Origin: Xenorhabdus szentirmaii DSM 16338
Lineage (GTDB): Bacteria; Pseudomonadota; Gammaproteobacteria; Enterobacterales; Enterobacteriaceae
Direction: 5' to 3'
DNA length: 64,000 nucleotides
NCBI RefSeq assembly: GCF_002632585.1
Contig: NZ_NIBV01000001.1
Location: 1,182,897-1,246,896 of the forward strand
This document shows, in pieces, positions 27,337 to 36,057 of the stretch. Made by a program: the position numbers and the translations under genes. How positions within the stretch are numbered: the first letter of the stretch is position 1; every line of letters begins with the position of its first letter. Under the pieces are notes generated by a model. The model made no database searches. It was not told the DNA's origin and worked only from the letters and a program-made list of their open reading frames with translations.

Positions 27337-30300
27337 ATGGGATTAGGTGATGAAATAATTACCCGGATTGCCCGGGTCGGGGCCACCCATGCCCGACCGC
27401 CCTTGCCGCCCGGAGGCGGTGCCCGAGGGCCGGCGGCGGCACGCCAAGGTGACCCCATCCAACATAAGAGTTTCTTTGGTGCCCTGATGGGGGCGGTGGC
27501 CGGTGCCCTGATTGGTGCTGCGATTTTCGGGGCAGTCGGGTTATTTGTGGCCGGCACCGGGGGGTTAGGGGCGGCCTTGTTTATCGCGGCCGGCGGCGGA
27601 CTAACCTATCTGGCCAGCGATGCCATTGCCGCAGCCAGTTCGGCCGTCTCGAACTTTGTTGACAGCTTCGGCTCGCCGGACGGGATGTTGAGCAGTGGTT
27701 CCGGTAACGTCATCATTGAAGGCATGCCCGCCGCACGCGTTACTGTTGATATGGCGGCATGCAGCAAACACCCGGCTCCCCCCCTGATAGCGCAAGGCAG
27801 TGAGTCGGTGTTTATCAACGGCCAACCGGCGGCGCGGGTTGGTGATAAACTGGTGTGTGGTGCTGCCATCAAGAGCGGTGCGAGCACCGTCTTTATCGGC
27901 TCCGGTCAGGGGACGTATCTCAAAATTGAAGAAGAGTTTTCCGGCTGGCAACGGGCGTTACTGGTAGCGGTGGAATTTCTGGTGCCCCCGACACGCGGGT
28001 TGGTAAAAGGCATCGGTAAGCTGATGACCAAAACCGGCCGGCAGGCGATACTGGCCGGGGCAAAACTGGGGGCCAAAAAAGCCGCTCATGCCCTGAAAGG
28101 CAGAGTGATGTGCGCCAAAGCGGCCTTTAAAGCCAATAAAGGGGTGAAACGTTTTACTCAGGCCACCAAAAAATTCTTTACAGGCGACCCGATAGACGTG
28201 ACCACCGGCAGCCTGTTTGACCAGCGTACCGAATTTGAACTGGGGCAGACGATACCCCTGACCTTCACCCGCAGCTGGTCACCGGGATTGCGGGGCCTGT
28301 TGGGTGAAAACTGGCTGGATAACTTTTCTGAGGCAGTTATTGTCACCGGTGACCGGATAGAAGTCCTGACGCTGGAAGGGGCTTCCCTGCACTTCGCCTT
28401 GCCCCGGAGCGTTGACCACAGTATTAACCCAGCGCACCCGGAATTTACGCTGAGCCGCCATCAACAGGGCTTTATGCTGACTGAGCGCAATCAGCCGGTC
28501 AGAAAATACTTTACCCAACCGAGCATTTCAGAAACTGCCGACACCCAGCGCTGGCAATTGTCGGCCCTGCGTGACCGCAACGATAACAGCATTGATTTTC
28601 ATTACAACGGGCAAGGCCAGCTAAACCGGGTCACCCACAGCGACGGCCCGGAACTGGTCTTACTGTATCGTGAGGACGGGTTGCTGACCGACATTCGCCG
28701 CAGCGACAATGGTCTCAATGACGTGATGGTGCGCTATGGTTATCACGACAATGGCTGGCTGGCGGAAGCCGACAGTGCCCAACACTTCCACCTGTTCTAT
28801 GAATACAATGCACAGGGATGGATTAAACGCTGGTCGGACGGTGACCAGACCGCCGTGGACTATGTGTATGATGCGCAAGGGCGCTGCGTTGAAAGCGTCG
28901 GCAGCGGCGGCTATTACCCCGTCCGGCTGACCTATGAACCCGGTATCACCCGCTCCACCACGCCACAGGGCCATACTACCACCTGGCATTATAACGCCGA
29001 GCAACAGGTCACTCAGGTTGAAACCCCGTGCGGCCATGTCACCCGGTATGAATACGATGACTGGGGCAACCTGCAACGGCAAATCCTGCCGGAAGGGCAA
29101 GTCTTGCAGCTGGATTATCTGGCGGATACCGGACTGGTCACAACATTTACTGATGCCGGCGGCGCCGTGTGGCAGTATCACTATGACGACGACGATCGGC
29201 TGGCCAGCATGACCGACCCGCTGGGACAGATTTGGTGGCAGCAATACGATGATAACGGTCATGTCGAATGCTTTATTGCGCCTGACGGCAGCAAAACTAC
29301 CCTGACCCGCAATGCGTTCGGGTTGGTGACGAAGGCTGAGGATGACGAAGGCAACCAGCGGACTTGGGAATACGATGATCATCAGCGGCTGACCCGGCTG
29401 TTTGATGAAGAAAACCGTAGCCTGCGGCTCGGTTATGACAGTCATGATCGGTTGCAGCGGCTGTCATCGGGCGGCGGGGCTTTATGGTTGTGGGAATACG
29501 ACCGCCATCACCGCATCGCCTTAAGTGATCGCCCCAACAACAGTCTGGAGCGCTTCCGGCATGACCGCCACGGCAACCTGACCCGATGGACCGATGCCCG
29601 GGGTGTGGAATGGCAAATTGAATACGGGCCGTTTGACCTGCCGGTCAGTCGGATTGACGGTGAAGGTCACCGCTGGCAGTACCGTTATGATCCCGATAGC
29701 CTGCAACTCCTCGAAGTCATTAATCCGCAAGGAGAAAGCTACCGTTATCAGCTGGATGCCGACGGGCGAGTGATAACCGAGACCGATTACGCCGGCACCC
29801 AATGGCATTATGCCTATGACGGCAATGGCAACTGCACGGAAAAACGGGATGCACTGAATAACGTCACCCGCTATGACTACAATGCCGCCGGGCAGATGAC
29901 CGCCATGCACACGCCGGAAGGCACCACCACTTACACTTACGATATTCTGGGGCGTCTGCTTGCGGTGACGGCACCAGAGGCGGAGCCGCTGACCTTTGAA
30001 TACGATGACAAAGGCCGCCTTGTCAAAGAAGTTCAGCCGTATGGTGAAATCCAACGTGAGTATCCCGATAACGCCACGGCAGAACGCACCCTTCACACGC
30101 CTGATGGCCGGAGCTGGAAAGCAAATACGCAGGTCAATAAAGTAGGGGAACTGAGCCTGCTCAGTATCAGCGGTGAGCATCAGCTTACGCTTGAGCGGGA
30201 TGAGGACGGGCACGAATGGCACCGTCAGTCAGACAAGGGCTTTATCCTGCGCCAGGAACATGCCCTGATGGGGCAACTGACGGCGCAGCGTGCCGGCCGC

Positions 30301-31686
30301 AACACCGAGTTTTTTGCGGCCCATGAAGTGGCGGATATTCCCCAACCGACACTGGCGGGACTGGACCGGGAATATCGCTACGATGCGGCACTGAATCTGG
30401 TGGCGGCCAATGATGAACGGCAATGGTTGCGCTATGTCGTCAACGGTAACGGCCAGGTGACCTCGGTCAGTGACGGTGACCAGCTGCGGGAGCATTATCA
30501 GTATGATGCCTGCGGTTACCCCGCCCGCCGTTTCGATGGCGTCAACGAGGCGGACGGCGAGCGGCTGTACCAGAAAGGGCACCGGTTGCGCCAGCTCGGG
30601 CAACATCTGTTTGAGTATGACGATGCCGGGCGCATGACGGCGATGCAACTGTGGCAGGACGGCCACCGGCCGCAACTGACCAAGTTCCGCTGGAACAGCC
30701 AGAACCAGCTTATCGGCGTGCAGACGCCGGGCGGCCAGCACTGGGACTATCGCTACGATGCGTTCGGGCGGCGCACGGAAAAAGTGTGCGAACAGGCGGG
30801 CAGCCGCACCACCTACCTGTGGGACGGCGATGTGCCGGCGGAAATCCGCGAATACCGGCATAACCGCTTGTACAACATCAGCCATTTAGTGTTTGATGGC
30901 TGGCAGTTGCTGGCGCAACAGGTGCAGTTTTTTACCCTGAACCCGGACAACCGGCAGGAGCTGATTGCGGGTGAAATCCAGACCCAGTACGCGGTGTGTG
31001 CCCCGACCGGCGAGCCGCTGGCGCTGTTTGATACCGCCGGGCATCGGGTCTGGCGCCAGCCGCCGCAGAGCCTGTACGGGCTGCGTCTGGGGGCGTTGGG
31101 GGAAAACGCGGAACTGAACCCGGGCTTAATGTTCGCCGGCCAGTGGCTGGATGAGGAAAGCGGGCTGGTCTACAATCGGTTCCGGTATTACTCGCCGGTC
31201 GCGGGGCAGTATTTGACGCCTGATCCCATTGGGCTACATGGCGGTCTTAACCCTTACTCTTACGTTAAAAATCCGACAAGTTGGGTTGATCCACTAGGTT
31301 TATCAAGCCTGAATGCCTTTGAGTTGGCTCAAAGGAAGGCCAGAGAAACCAGAGAATTATGTAAGGCTAATGGCATTAGAAGACCAACAGCTACGACTGT
31401 TGTTAAAAATGTCAGAACAGGAGATGTTTTTTATGGTTTTAGTGGTACTAAACCGCAAAATATCTCAGCGAGGCTTGGTGTTGAAATGCCTTTGAAGAGT
31501 CTGGAGCCTTGGTCTGTGAATAACTGTGGTGAGATTGATGCGGTAAATAAGGCATTAAAAGGCGGCTCTTCTCTCCATGATTTAGAAATGGCGACAGTAC
31601 GCACTGGTGATGGAAATGCATTTCCAAAATGTAAAAACTGTATATATACATTTAAACGATTAGGTATCAAAGTATTAACAGGATAA
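27337..31686 (+). CDS. Rhs effector: prePAAR-TM-PAAR, Rhs shell, YwqJ-like deaminase tip
   Basis: A 1449-residue T6SS cargo protein. Order of parts: prePAAR motif AARQGDPIQH (residues 34-43), hydrophobic segments for crossing the target inner membrane (about 46-95), PAAR spike tip (about 105-200, IIEGMPAARV; SVFINGQPAARVGD), YD-repeat shell (about 290-1290), and the conserved core end DPIGLHGGLNPYSYV with PLGL (1296-1321). The last 127 residues are the toxin. NCGEIDAVNKAL (C1397, E1399) and PKCKNC (C1432, C1435) fit the Cys-x-Glu and Cys-x-x-Cys zinc/catalytic sites of the YwqJ-like nucleic acid deaminase family. The tip DNA is abruptly AT-rich, a sign of tip exchange. Chaperone and immunity genes flank it. 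Confidence 0.93.
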   Translation: MGLGDEIITRIARVGATHARPPLPPGGGARGPAAARQGDPIQHKSFFGALMGAVAGALIGAAIFGAVGLFVAGTGGLGAALFIAAGGGLTYLASDAIAAASSAVSNFVDSFGSPDGMLSSGSGNVIIEGMPAARVTVDMAACSKHPAPPLIAQGSESVFINGQPAARVGDKLVCGAAIKSGASTVFIGSGQGTYLKIEEEFSGWQRALLVAVEFLVPPTRGLVKGIGKLMTKTGRQAILAGAKLGAKKAAHALKGRVMCAKAAFKANKGVKRFTQATKKFFTGDPIDVTTGSLFDQRTEFELGQTIPLTFTRSWSPGLRGLLGENWLDNFSEAVIVTGDRIEVLTLEGASLHFALPRSVDHSINPAHPEFTLSRHQQGFMLTERNQPVRKYFTQPSISETADTQRWQLSALRDRNDNSIDFHYNGQGQLNRVTHSDGPELVLLYREDGLLTDIRRSDNGLNDVMVRYGYHDNGWLAEADSAQHFHLFYEYNAQGWIKRWSDGDQTAVDYVYDAQGRCVESVGSGGYYPVRLTYEPGITRSTTPQGHTTTWHYNAEQQVTQVETPCGHVTRYEYDDWGNLQRQILPEGQVLQLDYLADTGLVTTFTDAGGAVWQYHYDDDDRLASMTDPLGQIWWQQYDDNGHVECFIAPDGSKTTLTRNAFGLVTKAEDDEGNQRTWEYDDHQRLTRLFDEENRSLRLGYDSHDRLQRLSSGGGALWLWEYDRHHRIALSDRPNNSLERFRHDRHGNLTRWTDARGVEWQIEYGPFDLPVSRIDGEGHRWQYRYDPDSLQLLEVINPQGESYRYQLDADGRVITETDYAGTQWHYAYDGNGNCTEKRDALNNVTRYDYNAAGQMTAMHTPEGTTTYTYDILGRLLAVTAPEAEPLTFEYDDKGRLVKEVQPYGEIQREYPDNATAERTLHTPDGRSWKANTQVNKVGELSLLSISGEHQLTLERDEDGHEWHRQSDKGFILRQEHALMGQLTAQRAGRNTEFFAAHEVADIPQPTLAGLDREYRYDAALNLVAANDERQWLRYVVNGNGQVTSVSDGDQLREHYQYDACGYPARRFDGVNEADGERLYQKGHRLRQLGQHLFEYDDAGRMTAMQLWQDGHRPQLTKFRWNSQNQLIGVQTPGGQHWDYRYDAFGRRTEKVCEQAGSRTTYLWDGDVPAEIREYRHNRLYNISHLVFDGWQLLAQQVQFFTLNPDNRQELIAGEIQTQYAVCAPTGEPLALFDTAGHRVWRQPPQSLYGLRLGALGENAELNPGLMFAGQWLDEESGLVYNRFRYYSPVAGQYLTPDPIGLHGGLNPYSYVKNPTSWVDPLGLSSLNAFELAQRKARETRELCKANGIRRPTATTVVKNVRTGDVFYGFSGTKPQNISARLGVEMPLKSLEPWSVNNCGEIDAVNKALKGGSSLHDLEMATVRTGDGNAFPKCKNCIYTFKRLGIKVLTG

Positions 31687-31689
31687 AGC

Positions 31690-32145
31690 ATGTGTTATTC
31701 ATTTAATGATGTAATAAAGGAAAGGCTACTTATAAATGGCTGGTATCCAAATAGGTCAATAAATATTGATAAATATTTATCTGCACTAGAGGACAAAGGC
31801 TATTATGTTCACCATAATGCCATGAAGTTTTTTCATAATTTAGGCGGAATAAAGGTTGAACATGAAGCTTACGCTGACCCTACAGATATAGATGTAAGCG
31901 ATTTTACACCTACTAAACCAGCTGATTGGTTAGATCCATTGTGGGTAGAGCACTATGAAAACATAATTGAAAATAGGTTATGTCCAATAGGTATCGGTTT
32001 TTCTGAACACATGACATTTTTCTTATCTGAATCCGGTGGTTTTTATGGTGGATATGATGATTATTTTTGTTTAATAGGAAATGATGTTGAATCGGCGCTA
32101 CAGAATTTATTTTTTGTGCATGATTTTTCTCAGCTAGAAAAATAA
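31690..32145 (+). CDS. SUKH-3-like immunity protein to the Rhs deaminase tip
   Basis: A 151-residue, AT-rich gene starting 3 bases after the rhs stop. The pattern of a W near the N-terminus (NGWYPNRSINIDKYLSAL), the FHNLGGIKVEHE turn, the ENRLCPIGIGFSEHMTFFLSESG motif, then FYGGYDDYFCLIGNDVESAL-NL resembles SUKH-3 immunity proteins, which carry LCPIGE...G..Y and GxxxxEAL elements. SUKH proteins are the usual partners of YwqJ-like deaminases (established for polymorphic toxins), so sequence and position agree. It should neutralise the toxin in siblings; not shown directly. Confidence 0.8.
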   Translation: MCYSFNDVIKERLLINGWYPNRSINIDKYLSALEDKGYYVHHNAMKFFHNLGGIKVEHEAYADPTDIDVSDFTPTKPADWLDPLWVEHYENIIENRLCPIGIGFSEHMTFFLSESGGFYGGYDDYFCLIGNDVESALQNLFFVHDFSQLEK

Positions 32146-32210
32146 ATCTCATTCTTACATCGCATATGGCTACAGATTGTTTGGATATTTTTTATTTGGT
32201 TTAAATTTGT

Positions 32211-32249
32211 AAAAAAGCCGGAAAGATCCCTGTGATCTTCCGGTTTTTT
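32211..32249. terminator. bidirectional terminator between the immunity gene and symE
   Basis: CCGGAAAGATC (32218-32228) pairs with GATCTTCCGG (32234-32243) around CCTGT with one bulge. It is flanked by six As (32211-32216) and six Ts (32244-32249), so it can end transcripts from the Rhs side (plus) and from symE (minus). Confidence 0.88.
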
Positions 32250-32253
32250 ATCC

Positions 32254-32577
32254 TTATCCTGCCTTATAATCCCCAATCAACTCCCGCATCCGCAGCTTAA
32301 TTTCACTGATTTGCGCCCGCTGGCGTTGGTATTGCTGTTTAAGGCTATTGGTCTCGTCGCTGTCGGGGATCAGTACCAAACAGCCATCCATGATCTTTAC
32401 CGTGACCGAGCCGCCAATCTCAAACCCGGCGGCCTTAAGCCATTGCCCCTTAAGGTGTATTGCCGGCGGTGCTTTCGCCTTGTCGTTTTGCGGGACGTAT
32501 CCCACGGTGTAATAACGTTCTGTTTTCACGGCTTTATTTACCGCGCGGTTTTGCTTAGAATGCGCCTTAGCCATCAT
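32254..32577 (-). CDS. symE: SymE-family toxin
   Basis: A 107-residue SymE-like protein. SymE of E. coli is an SOS-induced, AbrB-fold-derived toxin controlled by the antisense RNA SymR. The family core is clear: RYYTVGYVPQ, then PAIHLKGQWLKAAGFEIGG and VTVKIMDGCLVLIPD. A C-terminal helix (about 78-107) is extra to the core. GAGGT precedes ATG 32577. symE genes commonly sit next to rhs loci, as here. An antisense symR gene would be expected over the 5' end on the plus strand, but I cannot identify its promoter with confidence. A dead second copy lies at 40.1 kb in the same orientation. Confidence 0.87.
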   Translation of the reverse strand: MMAKAHSKQNRAVNKAVKTERYYTVGYVPQNDKAKAPPAIHLKGQWLKAAGFEIGGSVTVKIMDGCLVLIPDSDETNSLKQQYQRQRAQISEIKLRMRELIGDYKAG

Positions 32578-32661
32578 TAACTACCTCATATAGTTGGTTG
32601 TGGTCAGCGGTGTCGGGATGTGTCCAGCATCTCAGCACCGTGTCAATGTTAACCCTTCTCT

Positions 32662-33033
32662 TTAGCTGCCCTTTGTTGTCCAGCGCTTCGCATCATGCAT
32701 ATGCAAAATACTGCTAATCACGGTCTCCACGGTCTCCCGCTCTTTCTCGTCTAACTGTGAAACCGCTTCGAACTGGAGTTTTAACCGTTCATCGGGGCCA
32801 CGTTCATCTGGCTCGAAAAGAAGCATATCCGCACTCACATTCAACGCTAATGCAATCCGCCTAAAAACATCAATCGTCGGTTGAGACGTACCCGCCTCAT
32901 AGCGCTTGTACTGTGAAACATGCATGCCAATCTTGTCAGCCATCTGTTGTTGAGTGAAACCCAGCTCTTTACGGGAAGCCGCCAATTTATCAGAAAAGCT
33001 CATAGGAAATTCCAAAGTTGCTGTAACTGACAT
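32662..33033 (-). CDS. XRE/Cro-CI-type repressor
   Basis: A 123-residue helix-turn-helix regulator. The HTH_3 domain covers about residues 12-68 (LAASRKELGFTQQQMADKIGMHVSQYKRYEAGTSQP in consecutive parts). A Glu-rich C-terminal helix follows (LDEKERETVETVISSIL) that is likely used for dimerisation. It is divergent from the primase-like gene with only 100 bases between them, the layout of an element whose replication/integration genes are under self-encoded repression. Start 33033 is the first ATG; 33003 (MSFSDKL) is a fair alternative. Confidence 0.85.
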   Translation of the reverse strand: MSVTATLEFPMSFSDKLAASRKELGFTQQQMADKIGMHVSQYKRYEAGTSQPTIDVFRRIALALNVSADMLLFEPDERGPDERLKLQFEAVSQLDEKERETVETVISSILHMHDAKRWTTKGS

Positions 33034-33059
33034 TACTATACGGCTCCCTTTTTTATCGC

Positions 33060-33097
33060 TTGACTGAAAATATCATATCAGGGACTATATATATCAT
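33060..33097 (+). promoter_or_regulatory. promoter/operator of the primase-like gene
   Basis: TTGACT (33060-33065) is a good -35. ACTATA/TATATA sequences 18-20 bases downstream can serve as -10. Two direct ATATCAT repeats at 33070-33076 and 33091-33097 are exactly 21 bases apart (two helical turns), overlap the promoter and make a plausible operator for the divergent XRE repressor (inference). Confidence 0.4.
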
Positions 33098-33133
33098 CAA
33101 TATGAATCTTGACGCAGTTTTAAAGGATTAGAC

Positions 33134-35830
33134 ATGGCACGCATTCCCGATGCAGAGTTGCAACACCTGAAAACCGCCGTCCCGTTAGTTGCCGTTATCG
33201 AGCAACAGGGGCGGCAGTTGTTTAAGCGCGGTAAGGATATGATCGTGCTGTGTCCGTTCCATGAGGAGAAAACGCCCTCAATGGTGATCACACCGTCAAA
33301 AAATCTCTATCACTGCTTTGGTTGCGATGCCGGCGGCTCGGTGCTCGACTGGGTGATGAAAACCGAAGGGTTGAGCCTGCGCCATGCCGTGGAACGGTTG
33401 CGTGCCGTGCTGGGTGTCAATCCCTCGGTCGAGCCACTGGTTGCCCCGACGGAGCTGGCCGGGGAGGCGGTCGGGCAGCCCGCGCTGTTGTCCCGGGTGG
33501 TTGAGTTTTATCACCATACCTTACTCAATGCGCCGGAAGCGCAAGCCTATCTGGCCAAGCGACGGCTCAATCATCCTGAGTTAGTGGCGCAGTTCAAGCT
33601 GGGCTTTGCCAACCGCACGCTAGGGTATCGCCTGCCGGCGAAAAAGTTAAAAGCCGGGGCAGAGATCCGCCATCGGTTGCAGTCTATCGGGGTACTGCGG
33701 GAAAACGGCCATGAACACCTGCGTGGTTCACTGGTTGTCCCGGTTATCGATAATCAAGGGCAGGTACACGAGCTGTACGGGCGCAAAATCAGTGATGATC
33801 TCAGCCGGGGTGCGGCAAAACACCTCTATTTACCGGGTAAACATGCCGGGGTCTGGAATGCCGCCGCACTGAGCGCATCAAAATCGTTGATCCTGTGTGA
33901 ATCGCTGATTGATGCGATGTCGTTCTGGGTCGCGGGGCATCGCAATGTCACCGCCGCCTATGGCGTGAACGGGGTGACAGATGACCACTGGCAGGCGTTT
34001 GAACAGCATGGCATTAAGCAAATCCTGATTGCCTTCGACAATGACCATGCGGGCAATGAGGCAGCGGTGAAACTGGCGGCGGCGCTGCTGGGCAAAGGCA
34101 TCACCCCGTTGCGTGTGGTGTTCCCGCCGGAGATGGATGCAAACGGCTATCTGTGTCAGCTGGCTGAGCCGGAAACCGCCTTCGCGTTGTTGATTGACGG
34201 GGCGGTGCCAATGCAGGATGTTGCGGGTATGGAAATGGTTGAGCATCAAACGGTTGAATCATCCACGGTGCCAGAAATAGCTTCTTCTTTAGCTGCTGAC
34301 CCCGCGCCCAGTGTGGCCCCGGGCGTGGTCTGTGAATCCGGTGATAATGGCGAGCTGCTGGTCTCCGTGGGGACATTACGTTGGTGCCTGCGGGGGCTGG
34401 GTTCAGTTAAAGCCGGTGCGGCCATGATGAAACTCAATGCGCAGGTGCTGGATACGAAAAGCGGGGTGCTGTTCGCCGACGGGGTTGACCTGATGAGCGC
34501 CCGCAGTCGCAACAGCTACGCGAGGCTGGCTGCGACCGAACTCGGGTTGGGGGAAGCCGACCTGCGCCGAGTGCTGGGGCAGGTGTTACTGGCGGTTGAG
34601 CAGTGGCAACAACAGGCAGCCACGGGCATTGAGCATAAAGCACCAGAAATGAGCCTGAGCGAACGGGAAGCGGCACTGGTGTTGCTGCAAGACCCGTATT
34701 TAACGGCGCGTATTACGGCTGACCTGGCCGCTTGCGGGATTGTCGGTGAATCAACCAACCTGTTGGCGGGCTATCTGGCGGCGGTGAGCCGCAAACTGCC
34801 CAAACCGTTAGCCGTCCTGATACAAAGCAGCAGCGCGGCGGGCAAATCGTCGCTGATGGACGCCGTGCTGAACCTCATCCCCGAAGAGGAACGCATCCAG
34901 TACAGCGCCATGACCGGGCAAAGCCTGTTCTATCTGGGCGAAACCAACCTGCAACATAAGATACTGGCTATCGCCGAAGAAGAAGGGGTGCGGCAGGCGG
35001 CCTATGCGTTGAAGCTGTTGCAGAGTGACGGCGAGTTAACCATGGCGAGCACCGGCAAGGATGAAACCACGGGGACACTGGTCACCAAAAGCTACACCGT
35101 GAAAGGCCCGGTGATGCTGATGCTGACCACGACCGCCATTGATGTTGATGAAGAGTTATTGAATCGCTGTCTGGTGCTGACGGTGAATGAATCCCGTGAA
35201 CAAACCGAAGCCATCCATGCGTTGCAGCGGCATAAGCAGACCCTTGAAGGGTTGCTGGCCGAGAACGAGCGTGACTATCTGACGCAGTTGCACCAGAACG
35301 CCCAGCGTTTATTGCGTCCGTTGAATGTGGTCAATCCCTATGCCAGCCAGCTGACTTTTATGTCCGACAAAACCCGCCCCCGCCGTGACCACATGAAATA
35401 CCTGACGCTTATCCAGAGCATCGCCCTGCTGCACCAGTACCAGCGGGAAGTGAAGGCGGCCGAACATCGTGGCAAACGGCTGGAATATATAGAAGTCACC
35501 AAGGACGATATCACACTGGCGAACCGGCTCGCCCATGAAATCTTAGGCCGGACGCTCGACGAGATGCCGCCACAGACGCGCAAGTTACTGATGCTGATAC
35601 AGTCGTGGGTCAGGGACAGCGGCCAGCCCCGCCATGAGATGATTTTTACCCGCAAACAGCTGCGGGATACGGTGCAATGGGGCGATACGCAACTGAAAGT
35701 GCACCTGTCGCGGCTGGTTGAAATGGAATACCTGTTGCTGCACCGCCGGGGGCTGACGTTCGCTTATGAGCTGCTGTTCGACGGTGAAGACAACGCGGTG
35801 GCGCACCTGTGCGGTCTGATAGCTCCCTGA
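33134..35830 (+). CDS. primase-like protein: CHC2 zinc finger, Toprim, P-loop ATPase
   Basis: An 898-residue multidomain protein. The N-terminus has a DnaG-type CHC2 zinc finger with C40, H43, C61 and C64 (LCPFHEEKTPSM; YHCFGCDAGG). A Toprim fold follows with the catalytic Glu in LILCESLIDAMSF (about 255) and the acidic AFDNDHAGNEAA (about 301). After a linker comes a C-terminal ATPase with Walker A SSSAAGKSS (about 562-570), a helicase/AAA-like core (ILAIAEEEGVRQAAYALKLL; MLTTTAIDVDEELLNRCLVL) and a winged-helix-like end. This build suits priming plus unwinding for autonomous replication of a mobile element. The adjacent repressor and tyrosine recombinase support that. No named family is recognised. 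Confidence 0.85.
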   Translation: MARIPDAELQHLKTAVPLVAVIEQQGRQLFKRGKDMIVLCPFHEEKTPSMVITPSKNLYHCFGCDAGGSVLDWVMKTEGLSLRHAVERLRAVLGVNPSVEPLVAPTELAGEAVGQPALLSRVVEFYHHTLLNAPEAQAYLAKRRLNHPELVAQFKLGFANRTLGYRLPAKKLKAGAEIRHRLQSIGVLRENGHEHLRGSLVVPVIDNQGQVHELYGRKISDDLSRGAAKHLYLPGKHAGVWNAAALSASKSLILCESLIDAMSFWVAGHRNVTAAYGVNGVTDDHWQAFEQHGIKQILIAFDNDHAGNEAAVKLAAALLGKGITPLRVVFPPEMDANGYLCQLAEPETAFALLIDGAVPMQDVAGMEMVEHQTVESSTVPEIASSLAADPAPSVAPGVVCESGDNGELLVSVGTLRWCLRGLGSVKAGAAMMKLNAQVLDTKSGVLFADGVDLMSARSRNSYARLAATELGLGEADLRRVLGQVLLAVEQWQQQAATGIEHKAPEMSLSEREAALVLLQDPYLTARITADLAACGIVGESTNLLAGYLAAVSRKLPKPLAVLIQSSSAAGKSSLMDAVLNLIPEEERIQYSAMTGQSLFYLGETNLQHKILAIAEEEGVRQAAYALKLLQSDGELTMASTGKDETTGTLVTKSYTVKGPVMLMLTTTAIDVDEELLNRCLVLTVNESREQTEAIHALQRHKQTLEGLLAENERDYLTQLHQNAQRLLRPLNVVNPYASQLTFMSDKTRPRRDHMKYLTLIQSIALLHQYQREVKAAEHRGKRLEYIEVTKDDITLANRLAHEILGRTLDEMPPQTRKLLMLIQSWVRDSGQPRHEMIFTRKQLRDTVQWGDTQLKVHLSRLVEMEYLLLHRRGLTFAYELLFDGEDNAVAHLCGLIAP

Positions 35831-36057
35831 CAAGGACAGTATGATGCTCTCCGGTCGGGGTAAGGTAATCAGCGGTCGCCTGTCGGTCGGCCTCCCATCG
35901 GCAGGCTGTCGGGTCAGCCGAATCCCAGCTAAGGCAGGTATAGCAAGGCTTCAGGGTGAAGCGGTCGGCCTGAGATAAAAATCACTGTTCCGGCAATATA
36001 AACAAAGCCAATCATAACATACTGCCGGATAGCCCCACGACAATAAGGACAATCCGA

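Noticed and set aside
28660-30885. Three long minus-strand open frames within the Rhs gene
   Set aside because: They lie opposite the YD-repeat region, which has strong codon bias; their translations lack domains and the plus-strand protein is certain.
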